Of a stretch of 64,000 nucleotides of DNA, positions 43,539 to 54,691 are shown in pieces; within the stretch, counting starts at the first letter, position 1; each line of letters starts with the position of its first letter. The notes beneath the pieces were generated by a model, which was given only the letters and a program-made list of their open reading frames with translations, was not told where the DNA came from and did no database searches. Origin of the DNA: Xestospongia bergquistia (Eukaryota > Porifera > Demospongiae > Haplosclerida > Petrosiidae); assembly GCA_963965975.1 (NCBI GenBank), contig OZ014416.1:992001-1056000 (forward strand), written 5' to 3'. The position numbers and the translations under genes are program-made.

Positions 43539-43546
43539 ATTATTTT
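43539..43546. repeat. Right 8-bp target-site duplication (attatttt)
   Basis: Identical to 43066-43073. The joined site restores the tandem-repeat consensus. Confidence 0.85.
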
Positions 43547-43706
43547 AAGAGGGTGTGGTCAATTATAGTCCATTATAAATGAAACTGAAAGTTAATACAG
43601 ATAAATGACAAGTCAGAAGTAGATACTCGAGTTATAAGTGATAAAATCAAAAATGATTTAAATGATCAATAAGTAAGTGACATAAGGTTCATGAGATGAG
43701 GAAAGT

Positions 43707-44501
43707 TCAACGAAACAAGTTACAAGTCGTTGGACGTATTTTCATCGCCATACCTTTGAAGGCAAGTTTACCCCAGTAGATGAATCCATCCACACCAGTT
43801 GGTAGAACATTCCAGCAATCATTGTACCACCAACCACCACGATAAATTGAGGAACAATATTGAGTAGGCAGATCGTGATTTTGATCATAAGTAGAAAAAT
43901 ATGAACCATTATGATAGTATAATTCATCAGGTAGAGAACCACTATATCCTTCCACAAATAATTGATAGTGATAGGTCTCATTTGCTATTTTGAAGTTCTC
44001 GTACGTTAAAAGTATTTTGTTATTAGTTGTGTTCCAGAGCTTAATTTGCAGTTGTGTTGAATAGTTGTGTGTAAAGTGATGAAGAAAGTCAAGTCCTAGC
44101 CAATGATCGCCATTAACGTCTCCGAATCCCTTCCAGTACTGATTCCAGCGCTGAGAGAAATTTATTTGTGTATCATTGTCGAATAGCGATCTGTTGAAAA
44201 CAACTAACCAACCTCCGCCGTTAGTCTCCATATCACAGTATACTGTTTTATTCCTGACTACATGGACTCCAGATTTTAGTTGGCCTATCAAGTACAAATC
44301 GCAACAAGAGTAGAACTCCCGATAGGCTAAACAGTTGGTACGAAAATATGCAGACTCGACACTCCATGCAGTTAGATTTACTGACGGTAGTGTCGATATT
44401 CCTATGGTAAAGTCGTTTTTGTAGTGTTGTGGAGCTTGTAGAAGAGCATAACTCCACTGAAAATAGCTGAGAACAAGCAATAAGGAGAAAGCCATCATCA
44501 T
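43707..44501 (-). CDS. Secreted fibrinogen-related domain (FReD) protein, intronless
   Basis: 264 residues from an ATG at 44501. A signal peptide (MMMAFSLLLVLSYFQWSYAL) is followed by about 60 residues with four cysteines and then a fibrinogen C-terminal domain: CDMETNGGGWLVVFNRS, WNQYWKGFGDVNGDHWLGLD, LHHFTHNYSTQLQIKL, and CSSIYRGGWWYNDCW near the end. Such domains act as lectins or extracellular ligands, often in innate recognition. Many N-x-S/T sites suggest glycosylation. There is no collagen or coiled-coil region, unlike ficolins or tenascins. The classic calcium loop is not obvious. The single exon contrasts with neighbouring genes and suggests a gene family copied in this lineage. Confidence 0.93.
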   Translation of the reverse strand: MMMAFSLLLVLSYFQWSYALLQAPQHYKNDFTIGISTLPSVNLTAWSVESAYFRTNCLAYREFYSCCDLYLIGQLKSGVHVVRNKTVYCDMETNGGGWLVVFNRSLFDNDTQINFSQRWNQYWKGFGDVNGDHWLGLDFLHHFTHNYSTQLQIKLWNTTNNKILLTYENFKIANETYHYQLFVEGYSGSLPDELYYHNGSYFSTYDQNHDLPTQYCSSIYRGGWWYNDCWNVLPTGVDGFIYWGKLAFKGMAMKIRPTTCNLFR

Positions 44502-44648
44502 GATCTAGCACGTGTAGCCACGTGTACGATATGATTAAATTTTTATTATGTGTCCAATTGAATTGGTTCGACAAACAAAATTATAATTATAGTGACGCAC
44601 AATGCCGTATATAACAACTGTCTAAATAATGTATTCTGTGGTCTTTAT

Positions 44649-47600
44649 TTACATCTGTAGAGTAGGGACATCTAGTTTTGTCTGACCTCGACTACTCCAC
44701 AATTTGTTACATTGTAAACAAAGTGGATGTTCATTGATAGGATAACATTGAGCTGCCGAACTGGAACATTGATTGGTTGCTAATGGTATGTTGCATTCCT
44801 AGAGAGGACCAGATAATTATATAGATGAATTGATAAATGAATAGGAAGACAAGATACAACTTACCAAACAACGATAACATTCGACATGAAAACTCAAATT
44901 CATAGCAATTAATCGTTTACTCTTATCTTTTCCCTATAATAATTATAATAGATATAGATTAATGGGTGTGGTTTTCATAATTCCTCTCCACTTACAGGTG
45001 ATGGTATGATTGGATCTTGACAAACAGCACATATTGGTGCAAACATGCTATAATGAGTCATATGAATATTATTAACTATGTATTACCATGACAATTTACT
45101 TACTTATGAAAATCTTTCTCACAATATACATTATTACTAAAGTCAGCAGCAAATGGTACACCATCCAGACACAATCCACATACGTTACATCTAAAGCAGA
45201 CAGGATGGTAGGTGTGTCCTATTGCTCGTATTATCTATAATAATGATGTATTTATAATATCACAATATGCCATGCTTACTTTTTGTGTAATAACTTGTTT
45301 ACAAGTGTAGCATTTGTCGAGAGTGAACTAGATAGGTGGAAGGAGGGAGGGAAATAGAGAGTCAACAGGCACAATAATTTTATTACAGGGTACACTTACC
45401 AAGTAATCTTTTTCACATAAGACTAATCCATCACTAACAAAGAAACTACCACCTGATAGAACTTTATCTAATGAAGGCAATCAATATCAATTATTCATAA
45501 TAAACTTAGAAATTCTTACAGCATTTGTTGCATTTAAAACACATATTGTGAAATACTTGATCTAAAGCGAGACATCCTGTCTCTTCTCCTATCACTGGTT
45601 GCTCACATATAGCACAGTCACCTAGATGGATAGAAGAATAGATGGATGCATAGATTCGTGGAAATACAAGTGTATGTCAAACAACAATTTTCCAAAATGT
45701 AAATTGTTTATTCCCAAAGCTACATCCAGAAAACAACTATCATTACAACGTGTCCTCTCTTCTATTCTATCTGTACTAAACATTAAATGATGAGAGTAGT
45801 AAACACTGTACCAAGTATAAAGTGATTCAAGTTACATTGTGGTCGTAGTTGTGGTATGTTATTGTGCACTGAGAGTTGTGTCAATAGCAGTAAAGAGTTA
45901 TGCATTAACTGTTTAGATTTTCAGTTCTAGTAAAATGTCAGTGTTTGTCTTGCTCAAAGTCAACAGTGAAACTTGTGGTATTCACCAGTTGTTATCCTTC
46001 CAAATCTCCGCCCACATGTAATATGCTTAACCAGCTCTTTGTATTTTTGAAGGCTTAATTTACAGGTGGTCATTATAATTTGTATGGTTTACAAATTGGA
46101 CCAGGGTTTCATATGGAGTAAGATAATTCAATTACTATAATTCTATTTCAAAGTATATCAAATAAGTGCTCTAATATTTTGGACACTCTACAAAACCACA
46201 TAGTAGATTTCTGGGACTTCTGGTTACATAAAAACAAGCAGTCTAGACAAATTAAGACAAAGGACTGTTATTTGCCAACTCAAAAAGCTTTGCTGTATTG
46301 AGACATCCATCCAACCATTCATACAATCTTCATCATTATCCATCTCTTCATCCTTCAATCCATCCATTACTAGAGGATGATATAATCAACATGATGTTTC
46401 ATTGGTGGTATTGTCAACAACCATTGTAAGGCATCTGTTGTTAAGACAATACCAGTGATATATTACAATACTCCATATTGGTCAAATTATCCCTGATCAA
46501 TATAATATTAATTATCGAATAAACATGTGTTTACAACATACCATAATATTCATGTTTATCATTATCAATACATGTTTTGCCTACTATGGGAATTACCAAT
46601 GATCAAGGATGCCTGCAAGCAAATTCTAAAATTGTCATAATCAATGGTAAGAGTTTAAGAGGTGGTTCTTTTTTGCCTTTCTTGATCATCATGTTGTAAT
46701 GGAACACATTCCTAACACTAAACAAAATGTTGAGAATGTATACCAGTTGTTGGCAAACTTTACTAATCATGTGTGTCCTTGGGAATGCAGTGGTGTTGTA
46801 ATAACTCCTCTTCCTCCTACTATCATTTGCCAACATACGTGTGACAGTGAATGAAACAACACAGACAACGGTTTACACCCTTTGGAGAGGACTGCCAAAA
46901 ATGCTTGATAAAAGCTAGACACATTTAGTAGAATGCAAGAGATTGGTTAAAAAAAGTTCAAAACTTTAATACTGACTGCCAGGCACTACTTGATAAAGCA
47001 TTAGTAAGATAGTCGGAAAGATAAACAACATTATTAATTATGTTGTTAATATTTAATATATTACAACAACTCTAAATATAGTGAAATGGCAAGAACTACT
47101 AACATATACACATAATATATTATAATAATATAACACTATCTCTGATATTTTGCAAACCAAACTTGAACTAAAATAGCAAATACAAGATTCAACATAGCAT
47201 CAATTTCATAATAATATTGTCATTACAATTACTAAGCTTTGTTAACTTCCTAGACATTTATTTACTACATTACAAACAATGAGAAATAAAATGCAGAGTT
47301 GCTTAACAAATAGTAACTACTTAACAATAATGGGTAGTAATAGCTACAAGAATTTACTAGTGTCATAAGGTAAGAGTGATGATCATAGCTATTATCGATG
47401 TTACTACACACACACAAACACACATAAAGATGGATGATAAATTGATAAACAACAAATTAAACAGTGTACAAACTGTTGGTGCCACGGTTATAAGGATCAT
47501 TTGACATGAACCTGATAGTCTTTACATCTCAAATATTTGTCATAGTGAGAAGAAGATTCTCACAGTAAAGCATTTAACTAATTTCCACTAAGTATTCAAT

Positions 47601-48554
47601 GATGTAAAGACAATCAGCTGTCATTTTGTCTTTAAATAAACTATGACTTTCTCAGACAGACATGTGAAGGAAACTAAAACAACTTGTTCTATACCTTTAA
47701 CACTTGCTCAGATAAACATGTCAGTAGGCAATGTATACTGGTGTGTTGGTTAACACACAAACAGTTCATTTTGTTCACACAACAATGTAACCTGTCATCT
47801 TGACATCTAGTAATTAGCATTGACTTCCACCATTTGTATATAACTTTTTAAAGTAATACTTATACAACTACTATATAATTAAACCAGCTGCACTTTACAG
47901 CTGCATCACATAGAACTACACAGATGTCATTTGTATGGTGTTAACAAAAGTAACAACATGTAATCAAAAGAACAGAGTGCAGCTGTTGTTCTTTCAAAGT
48001 AACATTTTGTTATTACAGTTCAAAAGGATATTGATTGATATGAATAGAGGACTCTGTTCTCATAGACATTACTGGTGGTTATGAATTACACATGAGGGAG
48101 GGTAAAAGCTAAGAGCTTGCCTACACTATTGCAGACATAGGATGGTATCTGTAACTAACATTTTAACACTACATGTAATTGAATACAGAAAGAAAATATT
48201 CTACTCACCAAAATACTCCTCCTCACTGTCTCGATCGTCTTCTTCTTCATGATCTGTACTATCATGGGATGTTGGACTAATACTCCCTCTTGAATTAATG
48301 TCAAGGCTTGTTGTGGGTAGTACCAATGGTTGCACCATGCGATGATGAGGAGAGCTGGACATGATACTTTCACGTGTTGCAGTAGATGGAGATGACAGTC
48401 TCGATCTAGATTGTTGAGGGTGCTTAAAAAGACCTTTCCAGTCACTCAAAAGTACACTTTGTCCTTTGAAAAAATCCAAAGATTCTGCACCTACTTTTAG
48501 TCCTAGCTGCCTAAACAACTTGACTGCTTCACGTTCAAAATCCGCTTCCGTCAT
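44649..48554 (-). CDS. Three-LIM-domain protein of the zyxin/Ajuba type
   Basis: Eight exons (48554-48209, 45621-45520, 45467-45400, 45327-45280, 45234-45104, 45047-44996, 44933-44865, 44798-44649) join in phase to 321 residues. The N-terminal 115 residues are serine-rich and end in an acidic run ([15 protein letters not shown]). Three LIM domains follow: [10 protein letters not shown]...[11 protein letters not shown], then [10 protein letters not shown]...[12 protein letters not shown] and [10 protein letters not shown]...[12 protein letters not shown]. Each has the Cys/His zinc pairs. The LIM2-LIM3 joint ([16 protein letters not shown]) resembles Ajuba/LIMD1/zyxin, which link adhesion sites to the nucleus. 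It is shorter than those proteins and lacks a proline-rich arm. The 2.6-kb first intron has no recognised exon. Confidence 0.92.
45622..48208 (-). other. Large first intron of the LIM gene
   Basis: 2.6 kb of AT-rich sequence. I found no further exon or nested gene on either strand. Confidence 0.65.
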
Positions 48555-48817
48555 CGTTTGTATACTTTATTATCGTAAGATAAACACCAAACTATCGAAT
48601 GTTGTAGAGAAACTGATACAGATATTTGAATACAAGCTAATAAGTACACTGAAACCTATTACCGCTCAATTGCATGACTTTCCAGGTATTTGAATTATCT
48701 CCTTCATTGGATGGTTTGCATACTTTGATCACTACATCAAAGGACAATGAGCCCACACACTAATAATAATGCTTCTCTTCCTCTGGGTGTGCCAGTAGGT
48801 GGTCTTTAGTTCTAGCC
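48555..48817. promoter_or_regulatory. Divergent promoter region, LIM gene / SEC62
   Basis: 263 bp between the two start codons. No definite core element was assigned. Confidence 0.55.
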
Positions 48818-50176
48818 ATGAAAAAGAAAGCAGTAAGTTATTACTAAAAACTATTTAATTAATTGTTTTTATCTTAAATTAATATATTTTCTAATATTTT
48901 ATCGTTTTGATAGGGAACAGCATCAGATGTCATCGAAGATGATGATATTGAAGAAACAAAAATTGAGAATGCTGAGAAGAAGGAGTTTGATAAAATTTTG
49001 AAATTTTTGAGGACATCAGTACCCACCAAGACAGCACAAATCAAAAAAGAGAAAGTCCAATATATCACTGGTATGTAATTAATTTAGTTAGCATACAATT
49101 TACCGGTAAACACTTAAGAATTTTTGTTATACAGATGGTTCTAGTTTTAAATAAGATGATTGTTACTTTAGGAGCTAAGTTACTTGATGCTTTAATGGCA
49201 AGCCAATGGGGACCATCAGCTACTAAAAGTGACAGCACCTTAGTTCAGTTTACTACTAGATCTGATGCCGCCAAATATTGTAAGAAGTAAGGTCTGACAG
49301 AGAGAGTATCAATATTCAATCACATGTCTATTTTGGTGCACATGGCTTCATCTCTAAGTAGATTATAAAGCAGTAAAAGTGCAGTTCACTGATTGTCTAG
49401 AACTTTTTAATCAAATTTCGACAATGTAACATGAAAGCAACAGTCCACAATTTAATAGTTCAAAATAAGTTGTGTTACTTATGAAATAATTACGGTACTT
49501 GGCACTTTTATGACCTCTCTCTCCCTCCCTTCCTCCCTCTCTCTCTCTGTCTATCACTCTTAGACTTTTTGAATGTCATTATCTTGTTGGTGGTAAAAAA
49601 ATTGAAATGGGAGCTGAAAAGAAAGAAGAGACAGAAGAAGAGGATTATACTGAAAGCAAAGGATCACCAAGATCTAAAAAGGTATTGTTGACATTATTGT
49701 GTTATGTACATCTACCCACTTGGTTATCCACCCATCCATCCATTCATCCACTCACCCATCCATCCATTCATCCACCCACCCATTCATCCACTCACCCATC
49801 CATCCATTCATCCACTCACCCATTCATCCACTCACCCATCCATCCATTCATCCACCCACCCATTCATCCATTCATCCACCCACCCATTCATCCATCTGAA
49901 TGTCTACCCACTTCCCTTCCACAGAAAGTTAGAAGATTTCGTATTGATTGGTCACCTAATGTAAAAGAAATAAAAGATTCTTCAGACGAAGTAAACAACA
50001 TTATTTATTATCAATCAGTTTTACTTTATATCATTTGACAGATTTATATATGGCAATATGAGGTCCCACAACGTTATACTTTTATATTAGGACTTGTTAT
50101 ATGTATGTGGTGTGTTAAATAAAGTGTTGATCTCTCTGTCTCTGTCTCTCTGTCTCTCTGTCTCTCTGTCTCTCTC

Positions 50177-50215
<39 letters not shown>

Positions 50216-51001
50216 GGTGGCAATAATTGGATTTACATTACAACCACTATGGCCCGACTCCTCAAAAATGGGTATGTGGTTTCTCAGTGTGATAATGATG
50301 GTCTTATTGGGCCTACTACTTGCACTCTATATAGGTTAGTTTGGAAACAATTAATAGGAGTACACCCACCAAACTACATAACACTTTATAACATACCATT
50401 CTGTATCATGGAGGATGCATAATGAGCCATATAATATATTGACACTTAATAAATGAGCGATGTCATTACTCAACTATTTCCTCATTGTCTCCTTGTGAAC
50501 TAGTATACACACTTTAAAAATAATCTTCTCATGTTTTGATGACGTATTCAATAAAACATCCCCTAAGATTAGTTTATCTCTAATATAGTTCGTTGGTTTG
50601 TGTGGGCGTTGCTTTATACTTTGTCCGGTGGTAAAGTGGTATTTTGGCTTCTCCCAAACCTGGATGATGAAAAACTTGGTGTCATTGATTCATTTAAACC
50701 ATTTTATTCACTTAAATTCAAAAAGAAAAAGAAAAAGTCATCTCAGCAAACTGAAAACCAAGATGATAATGCTAAACCCACTGAAGATGAGGTAACAGAA
50801 CTGGACAAACCAGTTTTACAAGATGAAAAAGGAAAGAAGAAGAGAAAAACTGCTAAGCAGCAAGTACAGGATAAGGAGGAAATAGTCCTAGAGAAACAGG
50901 ATAATGATAATGAGATAAGCTCAAAAGTGAAGAAAAAGAAGGCCAAGCAAACACCGGAGGAACATGAAAGTGTTGACACGAGGACTAAAAAAGAAAACTA
51001 G
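48818..51001 (+). CDS. SEC62: Translocation protein SEC62
   Basis: ER-membrane partner of the Sec61 channel for post-translational import. Eight exons (48818-48832, 48914-49070, 49172-49286, 49564-49681, 49925-49990, 50042-50102, 50215-50334, 50589-51001) join in phase to 354 residues. The N-terminal domain has [20 protein letters not shown] (human YLRFNCPTKSTNM), [12 protein letters not shown] and a [12 protein letters not shown] block. Two membrane helices follow ([39 protein letters not shown]), then the conserved [20 protein letters not shown], and a long Lys/Glu-rich cytosolic tail. The tail is shorter than in vertebrates and ends TRTKKEN. The second exon pair shows the usual WxYDxP-like WQYEVP. 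CT-rich tracts precede acceptors at 49564 and 50215. Confidence 0.95.
49722..49895. repeat. ATCC/CACC-rich minisatellite in SEC62 intron
   Basis: Repeated catccattcatccactcacc-type units. The spurious frames it opens (His-Pro-Ser-Ile) were not called. Confidence 0.95.
50128..50213 (+). repeat. (CT)n/(CTGT)n tract abutting SEC62 acceptor
   Basis: A CT and TCTG tract runs straight into the CAG acceptor of the exon at 50215. Confidence 0.97.
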
Positions 51002-51800
51002 ACTTAACAATGATATATGATCCTTTTGTTCATTTTGCAAAAAGCAAATTGTTTCAATAACAAGATTACTTAAATGCAGTTTGCATGCTACATTTCTTTA
51101 TAAAATTCCTGCCAGCATTCATCAGATGTATTAGATTCTACAATGAAATGCGTGACAAGTCATCATCTTTAATTTAAATAATGGTTTGGGACTCTTCTTC
51201 CACGCACTGAAACATTTAGTGTGTGACTTGACCAACAAAGAATGACTGGGTTTTTCCAAACTTGTCATGCCAAAGACACATCAATTATCAAGTTGGCATT
51301 GAACCAAAAATATAATGACAACACATTTAACAAGTGTAGGTGTCCAAATCATGATACTATAGAGTTTCCCTTATAAAGCTACCACTAGTACCTTACCATG
51401 TTAGAACTTCCTGTTGGTTAGCAATTGCATGCACTTTGACTTTTTTGTTTCATTCCTTGTCTCATTGACCTTATCAATCCAGCTGGCAAATTGGACATAA
51501 TTCATTCACACGTATGTCATGCTGTCAAGTTTGAAGTGGAATATATTGTAATACCATATGTATAATTGACACAAAAACAAAAATAGTTAGTAATGTAAGA
51601 AGAATAATGTAAGTGTAATTTATGACATTAAAAGTATAATTATACATAACCCTATATAATGTAAAATTAGAGAGATTGTTCTAAGAATTATGTAATTATA
51701 TAAGTACAGTTATAAGGAGTAGATAATTGTATGGATAAATTTGCATGTGGCCATTAAAATTATAATAGTGACTCAATGTAATGTTTAAGTGTAAACTGTT
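51002..51800. other. Convergent spacer SEC62 / receptor paralogue 1
   Basis: 800 bp without a gene. The segment near 51396 (catgttagaacttcctgttg) recurs imperfectly near 54142 downstream of the second paralogue, so the receptor duplication included 3' flank. Confidence 0.6.
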
Positions 51801-53060
51801 TTAAACTGATGTTGGCAGGTCCAGTGAATCATTTGTACTGGAATCAATAAAAAAATTTCGTGGTATTGATGTTTCTACTGATGTTGTTTTAGTTCCAAGT
51901 GATTCCAGACTAGTAGTCTGAGGTAGAGGTCCAGGACTGGGTCCAGTGCTTACATTACTGGTACAGGTTTGTGGTGGTTTGAGATTGCAGCAAAAACAAC
52001 ACATGGACATCATTCTACCAACAATGATTCTCAAATCAGTGACAGAATAAATCATTAACATGGCAAGTGGCAGCTCTAATGTTTTAATAGCTCCTTGCAG
52101 AACAAACCATCTGATAGGTTCTCCTAAGCCATTGAATCCCAAACATTGGAAGAAAATAAACCATGAAGCGAAGGATAAGTTGACCAAGTTGATGACAGCA
52201 TAAATTATTGTCAATATTGCTGTGAAGTAAGTTATAATGGCTATCTTGCGAACTGTCTGTGAAATTCTTTTGGACTGTCTCTCGTAGTTTTCATCTTGTA
52301 ATGCACTCTGGCTTTCTTGTCGTTGTCTCCACCATCTTCTCTTTTTTTCTGAACTAAATGAATTTGATATACGGACACTTTGTGCAAACTGGCTATTAAT
52401 TTTTCTCAGTAAACGATGACCAGCAATAAGGTAGACAATACACACCAAGAGTCCCCATGATGAAAAGAAAACATCACATATAATCACTGAAGCTAAAGCT
52501 GGATAACTTGCTGTGTTAGCAATCACTTCAGCTATAATAGCAATGGTATAATGTCCAACTGTCAAAGGAATGACGACCTTCCATTTTTGGTGCCATAAAC
52601 GGGATTGTCCCATCTCAGCCGATTTGTACAATGTCAGAAAGACCAGTGTGTAACTTGCTGTGATGCTGGGAAATCCAAGAAGAGCTAATGCCCGTGTGAT
52701 GATGGTCCATTGAGGAAACTGCTGTTGAATCCAGCCTAGAACACCATAGGGATCAAAAGCTAAATGAAATCCTCGAGAAAAACCAAATATAACAATACAA
52801 GTGTAGATAGCAAAAAAAGTTTTAGTTTTCAAACGAATGCAATCTCTTTTAATCAACAAAACCAATGATAAGATTCCTAGAAGGAAGAAAAGTAGACTGT
52901 AGATACTGGAATAGAGAATAAAGGCATAGTTCCAAGCCTCATGTCTTTCTTCCCATACATATGAGTCAACTGGATTGATTAAGAGGAGGATATGATAAGT
53001 ACCATACGGTCTCTCTGCAGTAATATTGTTAATATACTCAATACAATCCTCATATGACAT
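51801..53060 (-). CDS. Multi-pass (about 7TM) membrane protein, PRRT3/4-like, paralogue 1
   Basis: Single exon, 419 residues. A short N-terminus with an N-glycosylation site (NNIT) is followed by about seven hydrophobic helices, including SIYSLLFFLLGILSLVLLI, TFFAIYTCIVIFGFSRGF and ITASYTLVFLTLY. A basic, serine-rich loop (residues about 235-275) follows helix 5, and a Ser/Thr/Pro-rich cytosolic tail has clustered cysteines (MCCFCC). The FGFSRGFHLAFDPYG and ALALLGFPSITASY motifs resemble vertebrate proline-rich transmembrane proteins 3/4, whose job is unknown. No DRY or NPxxY motif of class A GPCRs is present. I am sure of a multi-pass membrane protein, less so of the family. Paralogue 2 lies 1.6 kb upstream on the same strand. 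Confidence 0.82.
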   Translation of the reverse strand: MSYEDCIEYINNITAERPYGTYHILLLINPVDSYVWEERHEAWNYAFILYSSIYSLLFFLLGILSLVLLIKRDCIRLKTKTFFAIYTCIVIFGFSRGFHLAFDPYGVLGWIQQQFPQWTIITRALALLGFPSITASYTLVFLTLYKSAEMGQSRLWHQKWKVVIPLTVGHYTIAIIAEVIANTASYPALASVIICDVFFSSWGLLVCIVYLIAGHRLLRKINSQFAQSVRISNSFSSEKKRRWWRQRQESQSALQDENYERQSKRISQTVRKIAIITYFTAILTIIYAVINLVNLSFASWFIFFQCLGFNGLGEPIRWFVLQGAIKTLELPLAMLMIYSVTDLRIIVGRMMSMCCFCCNLKPPQTCTSNVSTGPSPGPLPQTTSLESLGTKTTSVETSIPRNFFIDSSTNDSLDLPTSV

Positions 53061-54691
53061 TGCTGAATAATTGAAGAAAGTTGAACTCTACAGTCATCGA
53101 TATCCAACTATTATATAGCACTCTGGGGGACTATTGCATAACGTTTGCCTTTTAGAGCACTATTGTCAGGGCATTGGGTGGATTCTGTTTATAAGTAAAT
53201 TAGGAAAGTGTACGATTAATGTGCATACACACTAGTGCTGTTAATTAATATTTATAGCTGGCATATAGAGTTGGATACTATAGGCATGTTTTCTGCCAAG
53301 ATGCCCTGTGTGTCACCATCTTTATTAGACTGTTTACATAATGTTATTGGGTGACAAAAAGAGCATTTGAACAACAAGAGATCATCCAACACAATGACTA
53401 GACATAACAATAAACTGAAATTGTATTTTTTAATGCAGGTAAATTGAATTAAACCTGGGAGTTTGAAAAATGATCTCACTGGTAGGCAGCAAACAAATAG
53501 TTGATTTTGTTATGTAAAGAGAGCATCTTGAAGCATTGTGTCAACTTAACATAAACAAACTTCATAACAACAGAGTGATGCTACATATATCGAGGGGATC
53601 TATTATATAGTTACCTTTACAAGCAGAGCTAGCTATCAAGACAATTAGAGTTACTATTTGATGTGTTAATATATTCTATTACCAATTCGGGTACAATTAT
53701 GTAGAAAAAATATCAGTTAAGCATTGCTGTTTTGCAATTTCAGACAAGTACCATTAATACAAGTAATCCTGTTTCATCCATTCAATCAATTCATCAATTC
53801 ATTCTTCTATCCATCCATCCTTCTATCCATTCATCCACCTGTCAATACATTCTAAGATGTCATTAGATATAAAAGAATCAAAGATTCTTGAGATGAATAA
53901 TAAATATTATTAATTCATAACATAATTATTGTTACTATATATAATAACTTAACTGATAAAGATAACAACATGTAGATATTAAACATTAAATGGATTTTCC
54001 CCAAATATACACAAAAGATTAAGCAAGCACCAATTGATATGGAATCAAAGAGATAGAATGAAAATATACTGTAGTAAATACAGGTGTGTTCAATTACAAA
54101 ACTGTAAATGTTTCCTTTTAAAGTTACAACTTGAAGTCTAACATGTTAGAGCTTCCTGTTGAGCTTTCATTGCGTGGATTTGACCATTTTACATGACTTG
54201 AGTGTAATTTAGATAAGTATGAAGTGAACTGATACTTAACTCAATATATTGTATTCCTGCATACTTTTAGCATGATTTACTGAATTATGCTATGATCAGC
54301 TGCAGGTATCAGGTCTTAGTAAAAACAGTTATCAAAATTTTAATTTTTGTTAGTAATAAGAGACAACCAGGCAAAAATTCTGCAAAACTGTTAATAATTC
54401 ATTCCAATTTAAAGGGGAGGATTAAGATGTAAGGATTACATGATATAAGATTGAATGCTAATGTTGTAGGGTGTGATCTGTGAGCTTATTAATGTTGACA
54501 TAGATCACACTCCATATATAGTATATAAGATTATGTAATTATATTAAGAATGATACGTAAGTTGTATTACACACAAAACAAGAATGTTATGAATTAAAAT
54601 TAAACATAATAACTTGATAGCATTAATAAATTTGCATGAAAACTTAATTTTATAAACATGATGTGACTTAATGTAATGTGAATAGTTAGTT
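53061..54691. other. Spacer between receptor paralogues
   Basis: 1.6 kb with the promoter of paralogue 1 and the 3' flank of paralogue 2. No gene is supported; short open frames start without ATG or have no recognisable product. Confidence 0.6.

Larger units (their letters stand above)
42908..43635. repeat. Three-copy tandem repeat (about 80 bp) interrupted by a transposon
   Basis: Copies begin at about 42909, 42989 and 43065. Each starts with an attttaagag-type core, then GTGTGGTCAATTA, then GAAA/AAGTCAACACAGATAAAT-like sequence. The third copy is split by the element at 43074-43538 and resumes at 43539. Confidence 0.85.

Noticed and set aside
43240..43539. 99-codon open frame rich in Cys-Phe-Lys-His
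   Set aside because: Lies inside the MITE and is generated by its AAGCACTT-type repeats; no transposase similarity.
46603..46836. 77-codon frame in the LIM gene intron
   Set aside because: No recognisable product, no splice-site support, and it lies in an AT-rich intron.
49699..49964. His-Pro-Ser-Ile repeat frames, and possible CRISPR-like direct repeats
   Set aside because: ATCC-type minisatellite inside a SEC62 intron; units are adjacent with no unique spacers, and the genome is eukaryotic.
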